Assembly (NCBI GenBank): GCA_039621445.1
Contig: CP154955.1
Coordinates: forward strand, 42,226,733 to 42,290,732
Length of the DNA: 64,000 bases
Direction: 5' to 3'
From: Euglena gracilis
Taxonomy: Eukaryota > Euglenida > Euglenophyceae > Euglenales
Part shown: piece after piece, positions 1-11,700 of the stretch
How positions within the stretch are numbered: the stretch's first letter is position 1
Layout: every line of letters starts with the position of its first letter
Position numbers and translations under genes: made by a program
Notes under the pieces: model-generated
What the model saw: the letters and a program-made list of their open reading frames with translations, nothing else
Database searches by the model: none
Told to the model about the DNA's origin: nothing

Positions 1-1800
1 GACGGCGAACAGTGGATTTGGTGGAGGAGCACAGCCCCACAAGGCCCATGTTTTTATCCCTATTAGTAATAGCATCAGTCCCAAATCCACAGTCCCCAAC
101 CTTTTGGTAGCTGAACTTTGAAAGTTTGGACAGAATTATTTTTCTTACTCCCGTTTTTTTTTCTTCGGTGCGGAACAATGTCCGTTTCACAAATAATGAA
201 ACAGTGCAAGTTTTGAAGCACGGGGAAAAAGACAGAAAAAGAAACGTAAAATAAAATACAAGGATTATTATAAATTTCTAATTTTAATAATAAATTTTCT
301 AAGGAAATTTAATATTTTTTTTGAATGGATATTTTATTATCATACAAATTTTATATGTTTAATATGGATATTGAATGTGGGTATTTTATTATTATCAATT
401 TTATTAATATATATTTTCTAATGACGTTTAGAAATAGGAATTAATAAATATATATTAAGTAAAAATAGTATTGATAAATTATGTAATTGTTAATAATAAT
501 TATTATGACCACTTTAAATCATATCATTAATAAATTGAGTATGCTAAAATATGAATATGATAAAATTGAATATGATAAAAATAAAATATGATAGAATGTG
601 AAATATTTTATTGGTATATAGGTACAGGATTAGGTTCACATATTTCACCTTTTATTGTTTTTTGGGAGTTTATTTTTTGTTTATATTATGGATCTTAATA
701 ATTATTGTTTAAATATTTATCATCATAAAGAAATGAATGATGAACAACAAATTTTTTTATAATGGTGCTAACTATAATGATACTATGTGTGATAATTGTA
801 TTTTTCTGGTAATTATTTTCTATCATATTTTTTTTTATAACATTTTTGTTTTTAATATTGTGGGTTCTGTGTTATTTATCTCTAATGGTATGCAAAAATG
901 GTTTCTTGTTGAAGAATGCTAGCTTTGTTCCTTTTTTATTAAAACAATTTTTTGTTCTGCTGACCAGCAAATTTTTTGCTTGGAAATGTCAACGCTTTGG
1001 GGTTGGTTGACGATATTTGATTTTCTGCATGGTTTGATGGCATGTGTTTTTTGTTTTAACTTAATAGATTTTTGGTTATGTTTTTTCCTACGATGGTTCC
1101 ATTTTGAACATAAATCCATTTTAAGGCCCTCGTGGCCTTTTATGGAATGTTTTTTTTTTTTTTGCTGATCTTTCATGTTGCATTTGCTGTGGCAGGCTGG
1201 TTGAAGATTGCCTTGACGACACCTCCCTTGCTGGGCCATTTGGGCACAAGCTTTTTGGGCCCATTTTTATGGGGAGTGTTTGGCACGAGTCCCCTTGTTT
1301 TCGATGGACGACAAATTCTTCATTCATTCCAGCTGTTATTTCCCTTACATTTTTTCGTTTTTTATAATGATACTATGATTTGATATTATGATTTTTCTGT
1401 GAAAGGTAATAATATATTTCTATTATTTATAGAAGCATTTTTTTTTTTATGAATTGGCTATATCAAATGATATATATTATGGTGTATGGGTGTGGTTAGT
1501 GTATTATTCTCTCCTATTTATAAATTATTCATAGGTTTTTCTTTTCAGTATTAAGTTTCCCCAAAATACAAAAAGCTGAGCCTTTCTGGTGGTGCAAATA
1601 AAACTTTTAATATTTGTTAAAAAATTTCTGAAAATTTTTCGCTGCCGCAAATTCTTGCTTTTCAGAACTCCTCTATGGGAATGAATTAAGATTTGTGAGC
1701 TTCCCATGGTTTTTGATCAGTGTTCATGAATTTGCATGTTTTTGGCGTACTTTTGAAAACTTAATGGAAGGTGCAACGTTATGAAAAATTTTCGGGAAAA
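1..1800. other. AT-rich non-coding flank, no gene seen
   Basis: Positions 200-900 are strongly AT-rich with many ATTAAT/ATAT words and T runs. Open frames are short and have the composition expected by chance. I see no promoter, tRNA, splice pair or conserved protein. The composition changes sharply near 1800, where G/C runs begin. Confidence 0.6.
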
Positions 1801-2524
1801 AAATAACGACATGACAGAACCCCCCACCTATACCTTTCCTAAAAATCCTTAAACCCAAAATGGCCTAAAATGGCCTAAAAATGGCAGAGGAAATTTTTGG
1901 GCTTGAATATAGTGGATGCCCTGGACCTGCGCTCCTTGCGTGGGGGGGGGGGCAGGATGGAAGGGGGGATGCAGGGTCGGAGGGCACCTGGGCCTTGGGC
2001 GAAAAAGGGCCCAGGGAAAGGAAATTTCGGGGGATTTTTGGCCAACAACCCAGGGCGCAGGAGGAGTCCAACCTTGGCCAGGAGGCCAACCCCAATGTGA
2101 TTCGATACGACAGGAAACGCAAAGGAAGGAGCAACCAGGCCATTTAAGAAGTTGAAGGGCCAGGAAGGGGGATCCCCCACTTGCACAGGCCAACCCAAGA
2201 ACAGACAACCCACCCCCACACCCCTGACCCCCCCCCCCCCCCCAAATTTTTTTCTCGGCCTGCCCCGCATTTTTTTGCCCTTTTTGGCTTTTTTGTCCAT
2301 TACTTTTCATTTTGATACGTTTGTCACCCCCCCAACCACCTTGGCCCCCGCCGGGGTCCACCCCCCCCCCTTTTTCGAACCCTGCCCACCCCCATCCATC
2401 CAGAGAACGACCCCACTTGAGGAAGTTTGCCCACACCCCTTCCACGGTGGGGTTTTTTTTTTTTTCCAGGCTTAGCCCTCATTTTTCCCTTCGTATAATC
2501 ACACCCCTCCATTTTGCTGGCATT
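1801..2524. other. G/C-homopolymer-rich spacer, no gene seen
   Basis: Contains many runs of 6-14 C or G alternating with T runs. Proline/glycine-rich open frames occur on both strands and are explained by the homopolymers. 2490-2520 (GTATAATCACACCCC) resembles the GTTATAATCACACGCC word of the satellite to the right, so the decayed edge of the array may begin here. Confidence 0.5.
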
Positions 2525-2910
2525 TTTTTTGCCATGCTCCAGCTGATGGGGCGGTCTGAAAGTTTTGATGCGGTTGAGACGGGAAGGGGGGGGGGGCGGG
2601 GATGGTGTGGCAGAGCTGGCCAAATGGTTGATGGTGACTGCTGACAGGGAGGGGAGGTTCAGAATTACCTTAGCACAGCAGGAACCGTGGTTGGAGCTGT
2701 TCAGCCGGTATGGCGTTTGGGAGGTTGTGCTCTTTTGACATTGGGCTGTGTCATATGGCGGTGCACCGAGGAGCTGTGGCAGCACAGGTGCTGCGCAATG
2801 GCGGTTAGTGGGCACCCAGATGCGGGGTGGGATCACCGGAGTGCAGCGGCCCCAGCGCCAGGTTTCCTGGAGGTGGGTCGGAGTGCTGGTCACAGTTCTG
2901 CGGCAGCCCC
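2525..2910. repeat. Truncated, divergent first unit of the 0.7-kb satellite
   Basis: Recognisable satellite words are present in the right order (CCAGCTG, GGCCAAATGGTTGATGGTGA, TTCAGAATTA, GTATGGCGTTTGGGAGG, then CGGAGGTGGGTCGGAGTG-like sequence), with substitutions and a deletion of roughly 150 bp after TTCAGAATTACC. It ends in the C run where the hAT-like element is inserted. Greater divergence at an array edge is typical of satellites. Confidence 0.75.
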
Positions 2911-2918
2911 CCCCCTAC

Positions 2919-3971
2919 CAGAGTTTGATATAAGGAGGGCGTACGGGGGGGGGGGGGGGAATCTGACCGGGAACAATTGCCGACGGGAAAAATTCTGCCG
3001 GGAAAAATATTGGACGAATGATTAAAATACCAGGAAAAATCCTGAACGCTCGCTTAAACCAGGTGGGAAAAAATATTGGACAGCTGAAAAAAAAAAACCA
3101 CAATGGTTTTGCGCACAACACCGATTCCTGAGAAGAAGAAATATTCCTGCTGCAAATCGGCGCGCAGCGCCGAAGATTTTTTGGGGGGGTCATTCACTGG
3201 AGGAAATTGGATTTTCCTTAAATCAGCCGGGAAAAATCCTGGACGGATCCTTAAAAAGGCGGGAAAAATCCTGGACAAAATTTCGTCCAGAATTTTTCCC
3301 ACAACATTTTTTCCCGTACAAGTTTCCCCCCCTCCATGGTTTAGGTGGGGGGGGTGTCCCCCCCACCCCCCCCTCCTGGCCCGCAGGGGGGGGGGTCTGG
3401 ACCGCCGGCACGCAGTGGAGGAGTAGGCCCCTTACCACCCCGAGCACCTCTTGGGAACGAAATCAAGCAGCAACAGAAGCAGCAGCAGCAGCAGCCAGAA
3501 AGGGGAGCCGAAAACCCAAGGGGGAGGGGAAGGGCAAGGAAAACACAAAACGGAAGTTTGAAGTCCCAGTGAATATGGGGTCGGACAATTATTGGGAGTT
3601 GCTCCGAAGAAAGGGCCAGAAGCGGAATGCAGCGCCAGGCCTTAAACCAGACAGAAGCCAAAGTGCATATAAGGGGGGTCTGGAACCCCCCCCCCCCACC
3701 TGCCAGGGAGGTCCGGACCGACCGGGTTACCAGGACCCCCCCCCCAAAAAGGGTCAATTTTTTTCTCCGGCGCTTTGCGCCGAAAATTTTTTTGCATTTT
3801 TGGCACATTTTTGTCCAAAAAGTGCCCCAAATGGCACTTTTGGTCGTTTTGGGGGGTCAAAAATTTTCGGTCACCCAGACCGCGCAACTGTTTAGGAGGG
3901 GGGGTGTCCCCCCCCCCCCGGCCCGCAGGGGGGGTCCGGACCCCCCCCAACTGTCCTTATATCGAACCCTG
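2919..3971. mobile_element. Non-autonomous hAT-like DNA element, copy 1 (1053 bp)
   Basis: Seen: the left end reads CAGAGTTTGATATAAGGA and the right end, reverse-complemented, reads CAGGGTTCGATATAAGGA. Both fit CAGRGTTYGATATAAGGA. The direct repeat CCCCCTAC flanks the element at 2911-2918 and 3972-3979, and satellite units without the element have one CCCCCTAC followed by CCATCTG, which is the empty site. Known: 8-bp target duplications and CAGRG-like ends are typical of the hAT superfamily. There is no transposase; the interior holds G/C runs, a CAG trinucleotide tract near 3475-3495, a 40-bp hairpin at 3261-3300 and a GGCGCTTTGCGCC palindrome near 3768. Inferred: a MITE-like or internally deleted element mobilised in trans. 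Confidence 0.82.
3261..3300. repeat. Hairpin inside the hAT-like element
   Basis: GGGAAAAATCCTGGAC at 3261-3276 and GTCCAGAATTTTTCCC at 3285-3300 form a 16-bp stem with one mismatch around an 8-nt loop. Variants of GGGAAAAATNNTGGAC also occur singly at about 2988, 3002, 3064 and 3229, so the motif is a dispersed internal repeat of the element. It recurs in copy 2 near 5031-5072. Confidence 0.7.
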
Positions 3972-4692
3972 CCCCCTACCCATCTGAGCGCAGAGGTTTC
4001 GACTCCGACGGCCCTGCCGGGCACTTTACGGGGGGTGGGGGAGGTGGTTCGGCAAGCTTTACGGACACCAGCCAAGCTGTGGGGGTGTGCCCTTGGGCAC
4101 TGGGGGCGTTTTTCGGCCTTTGGTGGGTGCCAGGCAGCGTCAGTCCACAGCCCAGGTGGCACAATAGAGCCGTTCGCTGGAGGTGTTATAATCACACGCC
4201 GTGCTCCAGCTGTGCGGCGTGTTGTTGCTGACACCGAGATGCGGTGGGGATTGTGTGGCAGAACTGGCCAAATGGTTGATGGTGACTGCTGGTAGGGAGG
4301 GGGGTTCAGAATTAGTTTAGTACAGTAGGGGCTGTGCACGGAGCTGCTGTAGGGCGGTGCTCCAACCCCTCCATGGAAGGGTGGGCGACGACTCGTAATG
4401 GTTGCAAGGCACCCAGGGCCAGCAGGGCAGTGAGACGGTGCAATGCATGACAACCCACAGCCCCGTTGTCCCAGCCGGCTGGTATGGCGTTTGGGAGGTT
4501 GTGCTCTTTTGATATTGGGCTGTGTCATATGGCGGTGCACCGAGGAGCTGTGGCAGCACAGGTGCTGCGCAATGGCGGTTAATGGGCACCCAGATGCGGG
4601 GTGGGATCACCGGAGTGCAGCGGCCCCAGCGCCAGGTTTCCCGGAGGTGGGTCGGAGTGCTGGTCACACTTCTGCGGCAGCCCCCCCCCTAC
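3972..4692. repeat. Complete satellite unit between the two hAT-like copies
   Basis: This is one full 0.7-kb satellite unit, from the second CCCCCTAC of element copy 1 to the first CCCCCTAC of copy 2. It carries the GTGCTCCAACCCCTCC variant also found in the next units. Both elements sit at exactly the same base of the unit. Confidence 0.85.
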
Positions 4693-5739
4693 CAGAGTTT
4701 GATATAAGGAGGGCGTACCGGGGGGGGGGGAAATCTGACCGGGAACAATTGCCGACGGGAAAAATTCTGCCGGGAAAAATATTGGACGAATGATTAAAAT
4801 ACCAGGAAAAATCCTGAACGCTCGCTTAAACCAGGTGGGAAAAAATATTGGACAGCTGAAAAAAAAAACCACAATGGTTTTGCGCACAACACCGATTCCT
4901 GAGAAGAAGAAATATTCCTGCTGCAAATCGGCGCGCAGCGCCGAAGATTTTTTGGGGGGGTCATTCACTGGAGGAAATTGGATTTTCCTTAAATCAGCCG
5001 GGAAAAATCCTGGACGGATCCTTAAAAAGGCGGGAAAAATCCTGGACAAAATTTCGTCCAGAATTTTTCCCACAACATTTTTTCCCGTACAAGTTTCCCC
5101 CCCTCCATGGTTTAGGTGGGGGGGCTGTCCCCAGAATCCCCCCCTGCTGGCCCGCAGGGGGGGGGGTCTGGACCGCCGGCACGCAGTGGAGGAGTAGGCC
5201 CCTTACCACCCCGAGCACCTCTTGGGAACGAAATCGAGCAGCAACAGAAGCAGCAGCAGCAGCAGCAGCCAGAAAGGGGAGCCGAAAACCCAAGGGGGAG
5301 GGGAAGGGCAAGGAAAACACAAAACGGAAGTTTGAAGTCCCAGTGAATATGGGGTCGGACAATTATTGGGAGTTGCTCCGAAGAAAGGGCCAGAAGCGGA
5401 ATGCAGCGCCAGGCCTTAAACCAGACAGAAGCCAAAGTGCATATAAGGGGGGTCTGGAACACCCCCCCCCCCCATGCCAGGGAGGTCCGGAGACGGGTTA
5501 CCAGGACCCCCCCCCCCAAAAAGGGTCAATTTTGTCCCGGCGCTTTGCGCGAAAATTTTTTGCATTTTGGCACATTTTGTCCAAAAAGTGCCCCAAATGG
5601 CACTTTGGTCGTTTGGGGGGTCAAAAATTTTCCTTCACCCAGACCCCGGAACTTTTTAGGAGGGGGGGGGGCCCCCCCCCCCCCCGGCCCGCAGGGGGGG
5701 GTCCGGACCCCCCCCCAACTGTCCTTATATCGAACCCTG
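4693..5739. mobile_element. Non-autonomous hAT-like DNA element, copy 2 (1047 bp)
   Basis: It has the same termini as copy 1, with CCCCCTAC at 4685-4692 and 5740-5747. The interior is nearly identical to copy 1, differing mainly in G/C run lengths, by one extra CAG in the trinucleotide tract, and by small deletions around 5485-5660. Because insertion site, orientation and target duplication are identical to copy 1, the second copy most likely arose when the satellite unit plus element was duplicated, not by a second transposition. Confidence 0.82.
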
Positions 5740-8700
5740 CCCCCTACCCATCTGAGCGCAGAGGTTTCGACTCCGACGGCCCTGCCGGGCACTTTACGGG
5801 GGGTGGGGGAGGTGGTTCGGCAAGCTTTACGGACACCAGCCAAGCTGTGGGGGTGTGCCCTTGGGCACTGGGGGCGTTTTTCGGCCTTTGGTGGGTGCCA
5901 GGCAGCGTCAGCCCACAGCCCAGGTGGCACAATAGAGCCGTTCGCTGGAGGTGTTATAATCACACGCCGTGCTCCAGCTGTGCGGCGTGTTGTTGCTGAC
6001 ACCGAGATGCGGTGGGGATTGTGTGGCAGAACTGGCCAAATGGTTGATGGTGACTGCTGGTAGGGAGGGGGGTTCAGAATTAGTTTAGTACAGTAGGGGC
6101 TGTGCACGGAGCTGCTGTAGGGCGGTGCTCCAACCCCTCCATGGAAGGGTGGGCGACGACTCGTAATGGTTGCAAGGCACCCAGGGCCAGCAGGGCAGTG
6201 AGACGGTGCAATGCATGACAACCCACAGCCCCGTTGTCCCAGCCGGCTGGTATGGCGTTTGGGAGGTTGTGCTCTTTTGATATTGGGCTGTGTCGTATGG
6301 CGGTGCACCGAGGAGCTGTGGCAGCACAGGTGCTGCGCAATGGCGGTTAGTGGGCACCCAGATGCGGGGTGGGATCACCGGAGTGCAGCGGCCCCAGCGC
6401 CAGGTTTCCCGGAGGTGGGTCGGAGTGCTGGTCACAGTTCTGCGGCAACCCCCCCCCCCCTACCCATCTGAGCGCAGAGGTTTCGACTCCGATGGCCCTG
6501 CCGGGCACTTTATGGGGGGGGGGGGGAGGTGGTTCAGCAAGCTTTACGGACACCAGCCAAGCTGTGGGGGTGTGCCCTTGGGCACTGGGGGCGTTTTTCG
6601 GCCTTTGGTGGGTGCCAGGCAGCGTCAGCCCACAGCCCAGGTGGCACAATAGAGCCGTTCGCTGGAGGTGTTATAATCACACGCCGTGCTCCAGCTGTGC
6701 GGCGTGTTGTTGCTGACACCGAGATGCGGTGGGGATTGTGTGGCAGAACTGGCCAAATGGTTGATGGTGACTGCTGGTAGGGAGGGGGGTTCAGAATTAG
6801 TTTAGTACAGCAGGGGCTGTGCACGGAGCTGCTGTAGGGCGGTGCTCCAACCCCTCCATGGAAGGGTGGGCGACGACTCGTAATGGTTGCAAGGCACCCA
6901 GGGCCAGCAGGGCAGTGAGACGGGTGCAATGCATGACAACCCACAGCCCCGTTGTCCCAGCCGGCTGGTATGGCGTTTGGGAGGTTGTGCTCTTTTGATA
7001 TTGGGCTGTGTCATATGGCGGTGCACCGAGGAGCTGCGGCAGCACAGGTGCTGCGCAATGGCGGTTAGTGGGCACCCAGATGCGGGGTGGGATCACCGGA
7101 GTGCAGCGGCCCCAGCGCCAGGTTTCCCGGAGGTGGGTCGGAGTGCTGGTCACAGTTCTGCGGCAACCCCCCCCTACCCATCTGAGCGCAGAGGGTTCGA
7201 CGCCGACGGCCCTGCCGGGCACTGTACGGGGGGGAGGGGAGGTGGTTCAGCAAGCTTTACGGACACCAGCCAAGCTGTGGGGGTGTGCCCTTGGGCACTG
7301 GGGGCGTTTTTCGGCCTTTGGTGGGTGCCAGGCAGCGTCAGCCCACAGCCCAGGTGGCACAATAGAGCCGTTCGCTGGAGGTGTTATAATCACACGCCGT
7401 GCTCCAGCTGTGCGGCGTGTTGTTGCTGACACCGAGATGCGGTGGGGGCTGTGTGGCAGAACTGGCCAAATGGTTGATGGTGACTGCTGGTAGGGAGGGG
7501 GGTTCAGAATTAGTTTAGTACAGCAGGGGCTGTGCACGGAGCTGCTGTAGGGCGGTGACCCTCCATGGAAGGGTGGGCGACGACTCGTAATGGTTGCAAG
7601 GCACCCAGGGCCAGCAGCGCAGTGAGACGGTGCAATGCATGACAACCCACAGCCCCGTTGTCCCAGCCGGCTGGTATGGCGTTTGGGAGGTTGTGCTCTT
7701 TTGATATTGGGCTGTGTCGTATGGCGGTGCACCGAGGAGCTGTGGCAGCACAGGTGCTGCGCAATGGCGGTTAGTGGGCACCCAGATGCGGGGTGGGATC
7801 ACCGGAGTGCAGCGGCCCCAGCGCCAGGTTTCCCGGAGGTGGGTCGGAGTGCTGGTCACAGTTCTGCGGCAACCCCCCCCCCGCCCATCTGAGCGCAGAG
7901 GTTTCGACTCCGACGGCCCTGCCGGGCACTTTACGGGGGGTGGGGGAGGTGGTTCAGCAAGCTTTACGGACACCAGCCAAGCTGTGGGGGTGTGCCCTTG
8001 GGCACTGGGGGCGCTGTTCGGCCTTTGGTGGGGGCCAGGCAGCGTCAGCCCACAGCCCAGGTGGCACAATAGAGCCGTTCGCTGGAGGTGTTATAATCAC
8101 ACGCCGTGCTCCAGCTGTGCGGCGTGTTGTTGCTGACACCGAGATGCGGTGGGGGCTGTGTGGCAGAACTGGCCAAATGGTTGATGGTGACTGCTGGTAG
8201 GGAGGGGGGTTCAGAATTAGTTTAGTACAGCAGGGGCTGTGCACGGAGCTGCTGTAGGGCGGTGACCCTCCATGGAAGGGTGGGCGACGACTCGTAATGG
8301 TTGCAAGGCACCCAGGGCCAGCAGGGCAGTGAGACGGTGCAATGCATGACAACCCACAGCCCCGTTGTCCCAGCCGGCTGGTATGGCGTTTGGGAGGTTG
8401 TGCTCTTTTGATATTGGGCTGTGTCGTATGGCGGTGCACCGAGGAGCTGTGGCAGCACAGGTGCTGCGCAATGGCGGTTAGTGGGCACCCAGATGCGGGG
8501 TGGGATCACCGGAGTGCAGCGGCCCCAGCGCCAGGTTTCCCGGAGGTGGGTCGGAGTGCTGGTCACAGTTCTGCGGCAACCCCCCCCCCGCCCATCTGAG
8601 CGCAGAGGTTTCGACTCCGACGGCCCTGCCGGGCACTTTACGGGGGGTGGGGGAGGTGGTTCAGCAAGCTTTACGGACACCAGCCAAGCTGTGGGGGTGT

Positions 8701-11700
8701 GCCCTTGGGCACAGGGGGCGTTTTTCGGCCTTTGGTGGGTGCCAGGCAGCGTCAGCCCACAGCCCAGGTGGCACAATAGAGCCGTTCGCTGGAGGTGTTA
8801 TAATCACACGCCGTGCTCCAGCTGTGCGGCGTGTTGTTGCTGACACCGAGATGCGGTGGGGGCTGTGTGGCAGAACTGGCCAAATGGTTGATGGTGACTG
8901 CTGGTAGGGAGGGGGGTTCAGAATTAGTTTAGTACAGCAGGGGCTGTGCACGGAGCTGCTGTAGGGCGGTGACCCTCCATGGAAGGGTGGGCGACGACTC
9001 GTAATGGTTGCAAGGCACCCAGGGCCAGCAGGGCAGTGAGACGGTGCAATGCATGACAACCCACAGCCCCGTTGTCCCAGCCGGCTGGTATGGCGTTTGG
9101 GAGGTTGTGCTCTTTTGATATTGGGCTGTGTCATATGGCGGTGCACCGAGGAGCTGTGGCAGCACAGGTGCTGCGCAATGGCGGTTAGTGGGCACCCAGA
9201 TGCGGGGTGGGATCACCGGAGTGCAGCGGGCCCAGCGAGGTTTCCCGGAGGTGGGTCGGAGTGCTGGTCACAGTTCTGCGGCAACCCCCCCCCCCTACCC
9301 ATCTGAGCGCAGAGGTTTCGACTCCGACGGCCCTGCCGGGCACTTTACGGGGGGTGGGGGAGGTGGTTCAGCAAGCTTTACGGACACCAGCCAAGCTGTG
9401 GGGGTGTGCCCTTGGGCACTGGGGGCGTTTTTCGGCCTTTGGTGGGTGCCAGGCAGCGTCAGCCCACAGCCCAGGTGGCACAATAGAGCCGTTCGCTGGA
9501 GGTGTTATAATCACACGCCGTGCTCCAGCTGTGCGGCGTGTTGTTGCTGACACCGAGATGCGGTGGGGGCTGTGTGGCAGAACTGGCCAAATGGTTGATG
9601 GTGACTGCTGGTAGGGAGGGGGGTTCAGAATTAGTTTAGTACAGCAGGGGCTGTGCACGGAGCTGCTGTAGGGCGGTGACCCTCCATGGAAGGGTGGGCG
9701 ACGACTCGTAATGGTTGCAAGGCACCCAGGGCCAGCAGGGCAGTGAGACGGTGCAATGCATGACAACCCACAGCCCCGTTGTCCCAGCCGGCTGGTATGG
9801 CGTTTGGGAGGTTGTGCTCTTTTGATATTGGGCTGTGTCGTATGGCGGTGCACCGAGGAGCTGTGGCAGCACAGGTGCTGCGCAATGGCGGTTAGTGGGC
9901 ACCCAGATGCGGGGTGGGATCACCGGAGTGCAGCGGCCCCAGCGCCAGGTTTCCCGGAGGTGGGTCGGAGTGCTGGTCACAGTTCTGCGGCAACCCCCCC
10001 CCCCCACCCATCTGAGCGCAGAGGTTTCGACTCCGACGGCCCTGCCGGGCACCTAACGGTGGGTGGGGGAGGTGGTTCAGCAAGCTTTACGGACACCAGC
10101 CAAGCTGTGGGGGTGTGCCCTTGGGCACAGGGGGCGTTTTTCGGCCTTTGGTGGGTGCCAGGCAGCGTCAGCCCACAGCCCAGGTGGCACAATAGAGCCG
10201 TTCGCTGGAGGTGTTATAATCACACGCCGTGCTCCAGCTGTGCGGCGTGTTGTTGCTGACACCGAGATGCGGTGGGGGCTGTGTGGCAGAACTGGCCAAA
10301 TGGTTGATGGTGACTGCTGGTAGGGAGGGGGGTTCAGAATTAGTTTAGTACAGCAGGGGCTGTGCACGGAGCTGCTGTAGGGCGGTGACCCTCCATGGAA
10401 GGGTGGGCGACGACTCGTAATGGTTGCAAGGCACCCAGGGCCAGCAGGGCAGTGAGACGGTGCAATGCATGACAACCCACAGCCCCGTTGTCCCAGCCGG
10501 CTGGTATGGCGTTTGGGAGGTTGTGCTCTTTTGATATTGGGCTGTGTCATATGGCGGTGCACCGAGGAGCTGTGGCAGCACAGGTGCTGCGCAATGGCGG
10601 TTAATGGGCACCCAGATGCGGGGTGGGATCACCGGAGTGCAGCGGCCCCAGTGCCAGGTTTCCCGGAGGTGGGTCGGAGTGCTGGTCACAGTTCTGCGGC
10701 AACCCCCCCCCCTACCCATCTGAGCGCAGAGGTTTCGACTCCGACGGCCCTGCCGGGCACTTTACGGGGGGTGGGGGAGGTGGTTCAGCAAGCTTTACGG
10801 ACACCAGCCAAGCTGTGGGGGTGTGCCCTTGGGCACTGGGGGCGTTTTTCGGCCTTTGGTGGGTGCCAGGCAGCGTCAGCCCACAGCCCAGGTGGCCCAA
10901 TAGAGCCGTTCGCTGGAGGTGTTATAATCACACGCCGTGCTCCAGCTGTGCGGCGTGTTGTTGCTGACACCGAGATGCGGTGGGGGCTGTGTGGCAGAAC
11001 TGGCCAAATGGTTGATGGTGACTGCTGGTAGGGAGGGGGGTTCAGAATTAGTTTAGTACAGCAGGGGCTGTGCACGGAGCTGCTGTAGGGCGGTGACCCT
11101 CCATGGAAGGGTGGGCGACGACTCGTAATGGTTGCAAGGCACCCAGGGCCAGCAGGGCAGTGAGACGGTGCAATGCATGACAACCCACAGCCCCGTTGTC
11201 CCAGCCGGCTGGTATGGCGTTTGGGAGGATCTTTTGATATTGGGCTGTGTCATATGGCGGTGCACCGAGGAGCTGTGGCAGCACAGGTGCTGCGCAATGG
11301 CGGTTAGTGGGCACCCAGATGCGGGGTGGGATCACCGGAGTGCAGCGGCCCCAGCGCCAGGTTTCCCGGAGGTGGGTCGGAGTGCTGGTCACAGTTCTGC
11401 GGCAACCCCCCCCCCCTACCCATCTGAGCGCAGAGGTTTCGACTCCGACGGCCCTGCCGGGCACTTTACGGGGGGTGGGGGAGGTGGTTCAGCAAGCTTT
11501 ACGGACACCAGCCAAGCTGTGGGGGTGTGCCCTTGGGCACTGGGGGCGTTTTTCGGCCTTTGGTGGGTGCCAGGCAGCGTCAGCCCACAGCCCAGGTGGC
11601 ACAATAGAGCCGTTCGCTGGAGGTGTTATAATCACACGCCGTGCTCCAGCTGTGCGGCGTGTTGTTGCTGACACCGAGATGCGGTGGTGGCTGTGTGGCA

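Noticed and set aside
1849-2445. 198-codon glycine/proline-rich minus-strand frame
   Set aside because: Generated by G/C homopolymers; the opposite strand is open as well and nothing resembles a domain.
3345-3572. Poly-glutamine-like plus-strand frame in the hAT-like element
   Set aside because: It comes from a CAG microsatellite inside a non-coding element. The second copy differs by one CAG and both strands are open.
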